64,000 nucleotides of DNA from Hoplostethus atlanticus (taxonomy: Eukaryota > Chordata > Actinopteri > Trachichthyiformes > Trachichthyidae), in contig JAXDDX010000087.1 in the NCBI GenBank assembly GCA_034670405.1, positions 62,001 to 126,000 of the forward strand, in the 5' to 3' direction. Of the stretch, positions 13,401-26,600 are shown piece after piece. The notes beneath the pieces are model-generated. The model did not search any database, had not been told where the DNA came from, and was given only the letters and a program-made list of their open reading frames with translations. How positions within the stretch are numbered: position 1 is the stretch's first letter; the number at the start of each line of letters is the position of its first letter. The translations under genes were made by a program, and so were the position numbers.

Positions 13401-15788
13401 CAATAGACAAATGGACTTCAGGCCTCAATATACAACATTCAGACTAGAGGTCTGCAGCCCAACCCGAGCCTGACGGAGCCTGACAGGGTATGCTTTGATT
13501 CTGTCGGGTTGGACCTATTTCAGGTCAGATGTCGTAGAAGGCTTTGGGCCTTGAAGTTGTGAGCCATGAACTTGTTTTGATATAGTTACGCTAAGAATGC
13601 CCGTTCAAATCGAATCCATTGTCTCCTATTTTGTTCTGGCTAACTTCATTGGCCTATAATAGGCCTTTTTTGTTCAGTGGACTTTTCTTTCAAGCAGTCC
13701 AACCACTGCTGGCTAGAAGTAGAACTAAATTCTAGTGGATAGAAGCTGGTAAGACATGTTTTTTTTATTTCTTATTGCATGACAAAATGTCATTGTTTTC
13801 ATATAGCCAAATACGATTTATTTGTATGCGTGTGCTGTGCTGCAGGGCCGCCAAGCCAATAAGCCTATTTCAGAATGCTTTAGTAGTCTTTGTTCACTGG
13901 GCAACATACATGTTTTATTGCGAAAAAAGTTCATGATGAGGACATAGGCTACTACTAGGCTATTCGTTGTATGTGTTGTTGTTTGATTTTCGAGCTCTTG
14001 GGCTCGGGTCCGAAGGGGCCGCAAAGACGTCTGGCACAGGCAGGCTAGGGCTTAATTTCCAGCCCGATGCAGACCTCTAATTCAGACACTGTACTGTATA
14101 AGTTTTCTGATTGCATGACATGGAGAATGTATTGCTGCATATTGCCTCACAGATCACACATAACCACCTTAACTTCATCTCATGGGTTACTCACAAGATA
14201 ACAAATGTCAGCACCTTCCAAACTCAATAGATGACTTCCATGCCCTCTGGTGCTGTCCATATATCCAATAGTTCTGGTCGTAGGCCCTGAACAGGCTGTC
14301 CATTGTCCTGGAGCTCAGCATCCCCGTCTGCCTGTCTATGTCTCTACTGGGTGACCTGTCCAAAATCCTAATTCCCATTGTGGCAGATTGGGGCATCTGC
14401 CACTGAACAACTGTGGGGAAAGAACTACATTCCGCAGCAGACGGCAGCCAGGCGACCATCTAGCCCCAGATGAACAGCATCACCAATCAGCCAGGTGGGA
14501 GCTGATGGCTTGCCAAAGACTTAAGAGTGGAATCTGCAGTCCACAGAGGCAGAGATGACCCAGAGAGTTGCCAGGGAGGTTTCTGCAGATCCCCCCCCTA
14601 ACAATATTGAATTTGTAAGAGAAGTTTAAGTTGTCATTTGATTTAAGTAAGTATGGTTTTTGGTTTACACCCATGCCTCCAGTGTAATCTGTGCAATGGA
14701 CATGCCCTCAGACTGGGTTTATGACACCTGGCTTCTCCCTGGGGGTACCACACTATACAATCAAACCAAAAATTTGTATTGATATCACTAATCATTGCTA
14801 AAAAAAAAGTTATAAGTTATATTACTGAATTGCACTTTCTTGAGAGCTGATCCCTCTCCCACTGCAAACCCTATACCAAAAATACTGCAATAAATATATT
14901 TATAACCTCACAACGTTTGCACATCAATGTTGTTGCTGCCTTTTATATCTGATTCCATGTCATTTATATGTTTTCTTTTTTGTCTATATGTATCATATGT
15001 TATATGTATCAGCACTTTTTTTGTTTTGAGTCCTGTATTGGCGATTATCTTTGTATTGTATTCATGTCAGTTGCAAAGTCTTCAATCAAAAAACAGCTTT
15101 AACATGTGTTGGAAAGAAACATAAAATCTATGTTTCAAAATATCCTTTGCATATTAAATTTTTCTTATTTACTCATGGAATCACACATTCATGCAAACAT
15201 GCACACAGAGTACTTGTTACTTGAACAATTTTTTTATTTTTTCACTGCATAAATTACTGCACTATTTCAATACGTATATGATTTGAACTCATGAACTTAC
15301 TGAGTAATATACAATATATGCATGTTTGCTAAATTGCTGTAAATGTGAAAACCCTCATCCCTTGGCTGTGCAACATTTTTAAACATCAATATTTGTCAAA
15401 TTAATTGTAATACCTTGGTCTAATTACCGTATACAAATGAGACCATGGTTGAGAAGATTGGCAGCCTCTATCGCACAGCAATGGTATTGTTAGTGCTAGT
15501 GTTTCTCAAAATTAAGACCATATTTCTCCAAAACCCTGTTGCTTCCTGTCTCCCTTCCCCCTATCTAGCGTCTTTCGTGTTATTAAAGAGGATAAACATG
15601 CCATTGCCAGAAACTCTGTGCCCTCTTATGGTTTTGTGTCATAAAGCAGTATCCCTTTGTGCCATAAATAATCCGTCGGATTTCCCACCAAATCTGATCT
15701 GGTGGCTGCCAATGTCCTTACCGCTGGTCTTGTTTGTTTATGGTAATTATACTAACGTCTCAAAATTAACGTGGCCATGATTTCTTGA
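13400..15788. other. intergenic DNA, no gene recognised
   Basis: The frames here (for example 14208-14459, 14480-14674, 15445-15780) show no recognisable domain or splice pattern. Base composition is ordinary for the window. Confidence 0.45.
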
Positions 15789-15806
15789 GCCCTGTGATTG
15801 ACCTGG

Positions 15807-17062
<1,256 letters not shown>

Positions 17063-17067
17063 CCTGG

Positions 17068-17172
17068 TGAGTGTTTTCCTGCCTTCCAGCCAATGCATGC
17101 TGGGATAGGCTCCAGCCCCCACCCTCCCCGTGCCCTTGAATAGGAATTAGCGGGTATGGATAATGAATGAGT
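17068..17172 (+). repeat. SINE 3' fragment split by the TIR element
   Basis: Contains CCAATGCATGCTGGGATAGG and CTCCAGCCCC, ending GGTATGGATAATGAATGAG, as in the copy at 46700-46820. The matching left piece (GCCCTGTGATTGACC) is at 15790-15804, on the other side of the TIR element. Confidence 0.75.
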
Positions 17173-17196
17173 GAAAGAATTAATTATTTATCAATG

Positions 17197-17651
17197 TTAA
17201 AATGTTACACATAGTACCTTTAAATAAACAACTTCACCCACCCTTTGCATTACCTTCCCTCTATCTGTTGTAATCCCATTTTGTACAACCTCTCCCGTGC
17301 CGGGAGAGGTTGTACAGGTTGTAGAGGTTTCCTGGGAGTCTGTTCTGTCTCTGGCTGAAACCCCCTGGTGCTGCCCAGCATCGTGGTTCTCCCAGCGTGC
17401 AAAACCTTTATTCTTAGAGGTCTTCCGGTGCGGCCGGTACCTCATCTTGGGGAAGGTGTGGGACCCGCCGTCTGTGGCCCCCCAGCTGTGTTCAGGCCAC
17501 AGGGGCTCAGTCTGGGTGGCCTGGCTGGTGGTGGCCCTCTGCAAGCGCACAGAGATCCGCTGGGCTGAGCCGGTCATCAGTGTGATGGACTGGCTGTCCA
17601 GAGCTGGACCCGATGACGCCACTGCTGGGAACTCAAATACCTCGTCCTCAT
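17197..17651 (-). CDS. rasgrp3: rasgrp3 coding exon 15 (C-terminal tail and stop)
   Basis: Encodes Asp578-Phe728 and a TAA stop. [36 protein letters not shown] and NKGFARWEN match the human tail. The last 55 or so residues are not recognisably conserved and include a 16-bp inverted repeat. A possible donor (GGGAAG|GTAATG) at 17253 could end the exon earlier and use an unidentified downstream exon, so the extreme C-terminus is less certain than the rest. Confidence 0.88.
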
Positions 17652-20600
17652 CTGGAGGAGGAGGGGACACAAAAGGTATAATTATGAATATATGACTAAG
17701 TATAAACAAAATGATAAGCAGCAGTTAAAAATGTACTTCTAATCAAAGACAAAATAACAGAACATGGAGTAGAGCCACCCTTTGCCTTTAGAATAGCTCC
17801 AATGTTTGGAATGCTGTCATATAAATCGGGATTACCTTTGGAACAAGTAGTAAGAGAGTGGAGCTTTCTTTAAGAAGGAAAGCCTCCAGTTGTTTGAGGG
17901 ATAAAGGAGATCTACTTCCCATAAACGTCCAAAGATGTTTACATCTTCTGATTGGGGACATCATGAAGGAACAATGTTTGCACACTAGGGTGCTCCTGGT
18001 CATGTTAAATGGCCTCATATTCCTTGGCTGTTATATGACCATGCAGATCAATCATCACACCTAATGACTACCAGTAGATGGTGCCATACCATTACAGATC
18101 TAACACCATGTTGGCAACAGACACTGTGGATTGAAGGCTTCCTTTGGCTTTCTCCAAACGTAAACCCATCTGGATGGAGGAAAAAGGTTCACCAAAGACA
18201 ACTCATCAGACCGGATTACTTTTTTCCACTGTTGGTTTTGTGCTCCTTACACCAGGTTATGCATCTTTGTGCGTTGGCCTTAGATCCAACTGGTTTCTGA
18301 ATGGCAGACTTTCCATAAATAGCAGCTTTGGGAAGCTAAATGTACAGTTTTTGTTTAAACTGTGTAATTTAGGTGTTTTTTCAATTATGTGGTAATTGTT
18401 TGAACCGTAGTTTGTGCTGTTTAGCAGCTACCTTGTTAAATGCACGTTTATCCCTGTCAGTGAGATTTGACTTGCAAACAACGACCCTCTTTGCCGATGC
18501 AGTTTATCTGTGCTTACCATATGATGTCAAGACTTTCCATAAAGTTCCCCATGCCACATAAACTAATTTTGCAGTTTTTGGGGTGTCCTGGTGGCTCAGT
18601 TGGCTAATGCACATACCATGTAACAACATCCTGGGTTTGAGGACCTTTGTTACATGTCATCGTCTTCTCTCTCCCAATCTTTCTGGTCTCTCTCTACTTT
18701 GAACTGTCTAATAAATGCTAAAATAATAATTTTGCAGATTTTATGTTTTTTGATGGTATACTTAAAAGTTAAAGTCCTTTTTAATGTGATGTTTCCCTTA
18801 TTATTCCCCCTGTAATTCGTCACTCTCGCTGAAAAGTACCTTTACATGTGGGCAGGGCTGGACTGCTGGGGAGCGAGCTGTGGGTCAGTCGGCCAGGGGA
18901 AACACTGCCTAAAGAGGTGGAGCGGAGCAGCTTCCTACATGCCAGCACCAGCAGCTCTCGGCACTGTTTATGGCAGTTCACTCCGCAGTCTGCAATGCAA
19001 ATGAAGAAAGATCAGCTTACAATCTGAATTAACAGCAAATATCAGCATCGAGACAGGGAGCGAAAGCTGGTCTTTTATATGCTCACCCGAAGGGCAGGCA
19101 TCTCAGGCTAAGAGCCTGTAGTTTTTTCATTAGGTCCTTGTTGAACTGCCATATCTTAAATGCCTGTGGTAGTAACCTTTATAGACCAGCTGATGGCCCT
19201 TGCTGCTCCTGCTGTCGCTAGTTTTCACTGCAGTTGCATTGAATGAGTTAGCTAGCTAGTAGAAGATTCCTAATAAAGTAAGTCATTTTACAATATTAGA
19301 TTGTTTGATTTCGGTTTTGTATTGTGTTTGTTGGACTTCATTGTTGTAAGTGTTGTAAGGCTAAAGATAACAGCAGTTATCCCTTTATATAAAGTATGCA
19401 CAGAGAAACACCCACAGCCTTCAAACAGACTTAATAAAACAAGGAGCCACACAAAACATTTCTCCATCAAGATTTGCTCGTGTCCGTTCATGTTCCGTAT
19501 GAATCAAAACGTTTCTCATTCTCTCCTCCTTCCTGTTGCACATTGCATGCATGTCACATTCCTTTTCAGTTCTTGGGGTGGTTTTGACAAAAGAAGCCAC
19601 TGAAAGCATACCTTTGCACTTGTAGCCCTGTTTGATGATTCCCCAGAGCTGCAGGAGCAGGTCCAGAAATGTGGGGAAGGAGGGAGGTAGGTAGAAAAAA
19701 TAAAAAATAATGTTAGAAAATGAAATAAGGAAGCATGTTCACACAATAAACATGGACAAGCCACTGGGCTATAAACAGGATACAATCCCTCACAGCAACC
19801 TTCCTGTCCTATGTGTGGTTATTTGTGTTTGTGAGAACAAGGGAATTCTTTATTATTATCATTATTACTATAAAAAATAAAGAGCTAGCCTTGAATGAAC
19901 CATCATATATAATCTGCCGTCTGTTGTCTGTGGTGTATAATGTACAATGTATAATGTAATGTAATGTAATGTATAATGTTTGAATCAGCCTTAGTGGCTA
20001 TGTGAGCGATATTCTGACCCAATATTGAGCGGTAATGTTGCGTCTAAAGGAATACACCAAGTTCTTGGGAGATTGTCCCATTGACCAACTTAGTGTGTGA
20101 TGAGAACATAGACACCAGAATCACCAGTGCATCTCCAGTTGATTGTTAGTTCTCATGCTCTATCCTAACACTAAGTGTGCTCTAAGCATACATTATGTTG
20201 AGTAATAGTAGGCTCCATGCTAACGCTTCAGGAACACCATGTAGAGTAATAGTAGACTCCATGCTAACACTTTAGAAACACCATGTTGAGTGATAGCAGG
20301 CTCCATGCTAACACTTTAGAAACACCATGTTGAGTGATAGCAGGCTCCATGCTAACACTTTAGCATAGACTATGTTGAGTGATAGCAAGCTACTAGCATT
20401 ATCATATAAGAACATCACATAAGAAGTCTGACCTTTTAGCAATACAAAGTTATTTTATATTAAATATATTTAATATTTTGTATTATTTCTATTATTTATG
20501 TTACATTATTTATATATCATATACATAATATGATACAGTATATAATATACTATAAAGTCCACTGCACTACCAAGTGAGCTAAACCACCACTGGGCTGCCT

Positions 20601-23600
20601 GAGAAAGCTATTGTATCTCTGTATCCTGCAGCTGTACATGTGAAGTCTTTTTATTTTTTGTGACCGACTGAAGGACTGAAGGACTGACAGACGGATACTA
20701 GCTGTTGGTTGCAGCTAATAACGTTGGATCCATGTTGGAATGTCTCCATCCACAGCAATCTAATAATCTAATGTACAAAGGAAATAAAGTCTTTAAAACT
20801 TTATCTTTGGAACACAACCAAATCAGTTCCTGTTCCCTAAAATATATAGAGGGGGAAAATGTAGGTGAAGTCATTACTTGATTATTTAGCATATTATAGG
20901 CGCATCGTCAAAAGCAATTGAGTAAGTAAAGTCTTAAACTCTTTCAATCTTCTGCCTATCCCAGGGTTAGAACCTGAAACTACAGCATGAAAGTCTGCTA
21001 TCCTACCAACTGAACTAAATTACAAATGTAGGGGTTTAAGGAACTCATAGGTATTGTATCTGTGTATCCCATGGTTGAATATGGACAGTGGGGCTTTTGG
21101 AAATTCTTGTGCGTCATCAACCAAGTGACCGACAGATAAATTTAAACTAGCTGCTTTTCTGAAATCTGAAAATAACATTGTTCATTGTTCTGAAAATAAT
21201 AATAAATACATTTGTTTTAATTTTTTATGATGGAATTGAGGGTGCTATTGATTGGCCTCCTTCCCTTCATTCATTCATCCATCCATAATAGATAATTGGC
21301 CATGTAAACTTTCAATTCAAGGAAGAAAATAAAAAGAGACATGAATACTAGTGACAGGATTTTCAGAGATACGCACAAATCCAGCACAATGTTCACAGAA
21401 GGTTGGCTTCAGGTATGTCATCTCCTGGAAGTTGTGGATGAAACCTGGGCCCATCTTACACTGGAGTAGTGGGTTGGCCCTCAGGAAATAAGCTATCATC
21501 TCATCCTTACTGATCAATCCATCTCTGAGAGAGAGAGAGAGAGCGAGGGAAAGAAAATAGGATGATAGGAAATCAAGACAGAAAGAACAGAGAGAATGAA
21601 CTTGGTCATTGACTGTCAACAGCCTGCCAGATTTCCATTCTTCCTCGTTTCCCAACCGTAAATGTGTAGGTAAGCGGCCTCAGGGTTGGGCTCAGATCAA
21701 AACCAATAATCAATAATAATCAATTTGCAATTGATTTGCAATGTTACACACTCACTGGTCTTTGTCCAAAACGCAGAAGGAGTCCAGGAGGGGAAAATTG
21801 GCAGCGATGCTCTCAAAGTCCTCTTGAGAGATGTAGCCATCATGGTCATGGTCATAATTTCTGAACACAGACTTCCAAGAACCACATAGGAAACCAATTA
21901 CTCCAATAATATTTCACAAAAATCTCTACATTTGTCTAAGAATGGACTACCAGTAATTGTTTTGGTGCCTACTTCTTATTGTTAAGGGGGACAAATGCAG
22001 GGAAATGACTAATGTGACATTGAAAGGAAACCACAAAATGACTAACTAAATATTTTCTAAATAATGGGTTGCAACATAAACTCTCCTTCCCCTTTCTCCT
22101 TACCCCTTTTCATAGTTTTTTTTATCAGCGAAATATACATACATTATTATATTAAGGATGGAATAGCAAATTCATCATCGGGATCTATCTTTGACTGTTT
22201 CACTACAGAACATTTTCATGTAAGCATTCAATTCAAAAGGGAAGGTGCCGATTAACTGGAAAGGAAGCCCACTCACATCCACCACCTTCCTGATGTGTTT
22301 ATTAACCACGGAGGGGTCTGGCTTGGTTGTGACGCCCGACGCCCAGTCCAGCGGCGCCAGGGGCTTGTTGGGAGTCGTCGGAGAGGTAGGCTGTGGAGAA
22401 TGTTACACATATAGAGGATTTAGAAAAGTAAACGTTCCATCACAGTTACAGATTTTAATTAATATAATTAGTTTCAAGCTTAAAGGTGCAATAAGTAATA
22501 AGTAAGAAATATCTGTGGGGGATTGACATTGTTGTTGATCAATATGACTCATTAATTGCTTGGCCAAATGCTGAGATTTCTGGTTTTCAAAAGTAATTTT
22601 CCAGCCTGTACTCTGTTTTGGAACAAACACCCCCAGATACAGAGATTTGTGTGGGAGGAGACAAGTTCTATCAATGTTGTTGCAATTCCTATTGGTCACT
22701 GATAGAGGTTGATAAAGATCGCAGATTTCTTAATGCACCTTTAAACTGCAATCATTTGAAAGTGAATTTTACAGGAAGGTCACAAAACATTTTATAACAG
22801 CATAAAAACTTCAATAGCAACATCAATAAGAAGGAAAGAACAGTGGAAATGGAAATGAGAGAGAGAAATAAGAAAAAAGAGGCAATATGACTAGTGCCAT
22901 ACTTGACCACACTATGCCAACCATTTCAAGATCTCTTCAACTGAAACTTACCAGCGATTTTGGGTTACGTGGTTCCCTTAGCAACGACAGCTCATAAATC
23001 TCATCTTCTGTGTAATAAAGGTCTAAAGAAAGCTGAAATATGGGGAGACTCAGGTTATGATTAGCTCAAAAATCAATGAGTAAGTGAGAGTGAGCAAAGT
23101 ATAAGCCTACATTTACTGTACTAGCTTGGGGGAAACCTTCACTGCATATTTGTTGATGAACCAAAGAAGGAAATTCAATATCTCAGGCATCTTCTTGACA
23201 TATTAACATGCACTCTAATTAGGTCACTCTGAGGAGAGCCGCTTAATGCTCTGATGCAATGACAACTCCCTAAAAAAATTTACAGGAATGCGATCAGGGA
23301 CCTAAAAAGCAGCACAAAAGCAGGAAATCATAATCCAGGACATCCACATATCCTTAAAAAGTCAGAAAAAAAACTGTAAATAAACCAAGGGTTATAAACA
23401 AAAGTCATACAGACTCACAAGGAGCTTGTGTACTAGAGTTTTGTTAACCTGTCATCCTGCCAGGTTAGACATTTAACCATTGTTTTCACTTGCCCAAATA
23501 AACCGAACTAAAGGAGTAAATGCTCCAGCTTCAAAATGCTGCCTGTGCTGCCTGTGCCTATGGCCTGTGTCTCAGACCCTGTGTTCCCTCACCGTTAACA

Positions 23601-26600
23601 GATAGATGAGGTCCATGTTAGGCTCCACCTGAGCCACAGCGCTCTGCAGTGACACCAGCTCATTGAAGGTCATGTAGAGCTGTTGCATCTTCACCAGGTT
23701 CACCTTCCTGCTGTCATCAACCCAGTCAGGGAAGACCACATGCACCGCTATCAGGTCCTTGAGGTGCACGCCCAAGATGGGGATTTTGAAGCCCTGGCAC
23801 TCATTGAAGGCCTTGCGGTAGCCAGAGTAATTACTGTTGGAAGAGACCAGCTCTGTCATCTCGCTCCAGATCTGGAGGGGGTGGGCGAGAGTGCATAAGA
23901 GGGGATCAGGCATGACTTGGAGGAACAATATTAGATTAGAACAGGGGTGTCCAACCATGTTCCATGGAGGGCCAAGAATCTGCAGGTTTTCGTTCCAACC
24001 AAAGACTACACCAGGTGATTTCACTGATTAGCACACCTTCAACCAGAGAGGAAGGGCTAATCCGTGAAATCACTTGTATGTTATTACTTAATTATACTCT
24101 CATACTGTAGGCATGTATGTGTATTGTAGATATGTGTGCAAATGAACACTCCAACTAAATGCTTGTTTAGACATACCTTCGTAACCTCTGGGGCCAGATG
24201 GGAGTGGGTCTCCTTCAGTCGAGAAATGGAGCTGTGGCTCAAACCCCCCACCACCGCCATCAAAGTGTTGAAGTTCTGCAGCTGGAGAAGTTTCTAATGA
24301 GACAGAATGATATATTCAAGTAATAATCCCTGACATTTTCATATAAATAAAATGTTTTACTACTCTCTATCGCCGATTAATATAACACAACAGTGATTCA
24401 ACCTATAACCAGTTCATGAAAGCTTTTGCATTTGCTGTTGTCAACACCCGTTATCGGGGAGGTCTTTCCTGTGAAAAATCCTTTGGCAACACAGGAAGTC
24501 ATGTGTTTTATGTTTCTGGTTTGTTTGGAATAAATAGAAGAACTGGGTAGTTAACGGGAGCAGCGATAACCACCATGGCTGAACAGACAAAGAAAAGAGC
24601 ACCAACTACAGAAACTCAAACTCAAACTGAAAAAAAGAAAATCCAAGGATGATGGAGGTGCTAGAGCTGCCACAGGCCCAGAGAGAGAGATAGAGAGAGA
24701 GCCACTGCCACCCCAGAGAGGTTAGAGTACTGGAGCCACCCTGATGCAAGGTCACCTCTAGGCCAGTGTACCTGGCCCCCCACTTCATCCCCCGGGAAGA
24801 GCTAATGCCCACTGACCCCAGAGGTGCCACCCTGGGGGTGCTGCTCAAAGGCTATCCATCCTATCTCTGGAGTACCAAGAAGAAGGTTTATTCCCCCATC
24901 ACGTGCATCCATTGGAGAAATCTGGTAGCAGTGACCAAGGTGAGTGTAACCCCCAAGGGAACAGCCCCTAGCGATAGGGGTCACTGATAACTGCTAGTCC
25001 CATTTATCCCACTTGGCTGAAGAGAGGGCAGATGGGGAAGGTGAGGCAGAAATGCAATCTAACCTTCTCTTGGATTTGTTCCATCAGGTATCCAGCCAAA
25101 ACTCCTGAATGACAGAAGTACTGCTGGACCCAGATTTTGGAGGTGGAGGCACAGAGGGTCGCATCCCTTCCCAGTATTTCAAAATCAAGAATGGCCTTCT
25201 CTACTACGTGGTACAGAGGAGGGGCAAAGACAGCAACCTGCAGTGCCCCCCCCCCCCCCATTCCATCCACAGATCAGGACACACCCTTTGTCTCCTGCCT
25301 CATGGCTGACCTCTGCCAGCTCCTCCAGCCATGCTCTTTGCCATCTGGGAAGTCCCAAAGGGTATCCACCGTTTTTTCCCCCTTCAAGCTGCTCTATGGA
25401 TGACCTCGAGATATGCTGGACGTAGCCAAAGAAACCTGGGAGCAGCAACCATCATACCACTGCACCATGATCGAGCATGTGAGGGATATGTGTGAGCAGA
25501 AGTGGATCGAACTGGTGCCCCCGGTCTCAGTTCTTGCCCTGGCACCACATGAGGAGTTCAACTTTGGTGAAAAACCCTCCTCCTCAGTGCTAGAGCTCAA
25601 GGAGAGGGTTGACCATTTCCAGGACATCTTTTCGTCAACCCCTGGCCACACCAACACTTTTTATCAAAGCAGTGGCCCTACTGGGCGCCAGAGGCCTGCT
25701 GTGAGGCTGTGGAGGAAGAAATCGAGAGCATGCAACTAGGTGTTATCAAGGAGTCCAGGAGCCTGTGCTCCAGCCCGGTAGTGAGCAAAACCTAACCCCT
25801 CTGCAGCGGCTTCTGGAAGCTGAACAAGGTGTCCACGTTCGACAGCTGCCCATGCCCCTAGTGGATGAACTGTTGGAGCACCTAGGTAAGGCTTGTTTCA
25901 TAACTATGCTTGATCTAACCAAAGGTTACTGGGCTACAAGATTGGGTGCGGTCTCCTGAAGCCACAGGCGAAGAACGATGCCATCAAGAACTTCCTCCCA
26001 GGGGGCCAGTATAATGCCTTACTTCGGATGCCAGTACCTACATCACTTTTTTTAAAAGTTGTAGTACCACAGCCGGCCAATGAGTAATGGTACAGAAATG
26101 CCTCTTTCCCCATAGACGTTGTAAAATCTATAGCTGAAACATGAATTTACATCAGTCTATACCACAGCTTCTATAAATCGTAGAAAAAAATGTTCTTGTA
26201 GAGCATGTATTATGAAATTAAGGGAAATGGCATTTTTTCTAACAGGTTCCATTGAAATGTAATATTTTGTAGGCATACATACTGGGGTGTAAAGGATGCC
26301 CAATTACTTTCCTGTCAAGATTAAGATTTTAAAAACATTTTGAACATGTGGCCATCTATCACCAACAAATGTAGAACATAAAATGAAGAACCAGTGGCTT
26401 GAATCCAGCCTGTCACAGACAGATGCAACAATTAAAATAATGTACTCTATGATTAATAAGATTAATACGTTTTTTCTTAGCAATTCCCAAACAGTGCCTA
26501 TAGAAACTGCCCTAAACTGTATGGGGAATACAATTATGCCTTCTGGTATATTATGTCACGGCCCCGGCTGTGACTCCAGTTTTCCCCTATGTTTCTCTGT

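Noticed and set aside
17297..17695. 132-residue open frame on +
   Set aside because: Shadow of rasgrp3 exon 15 on the opposite strand; no homology.
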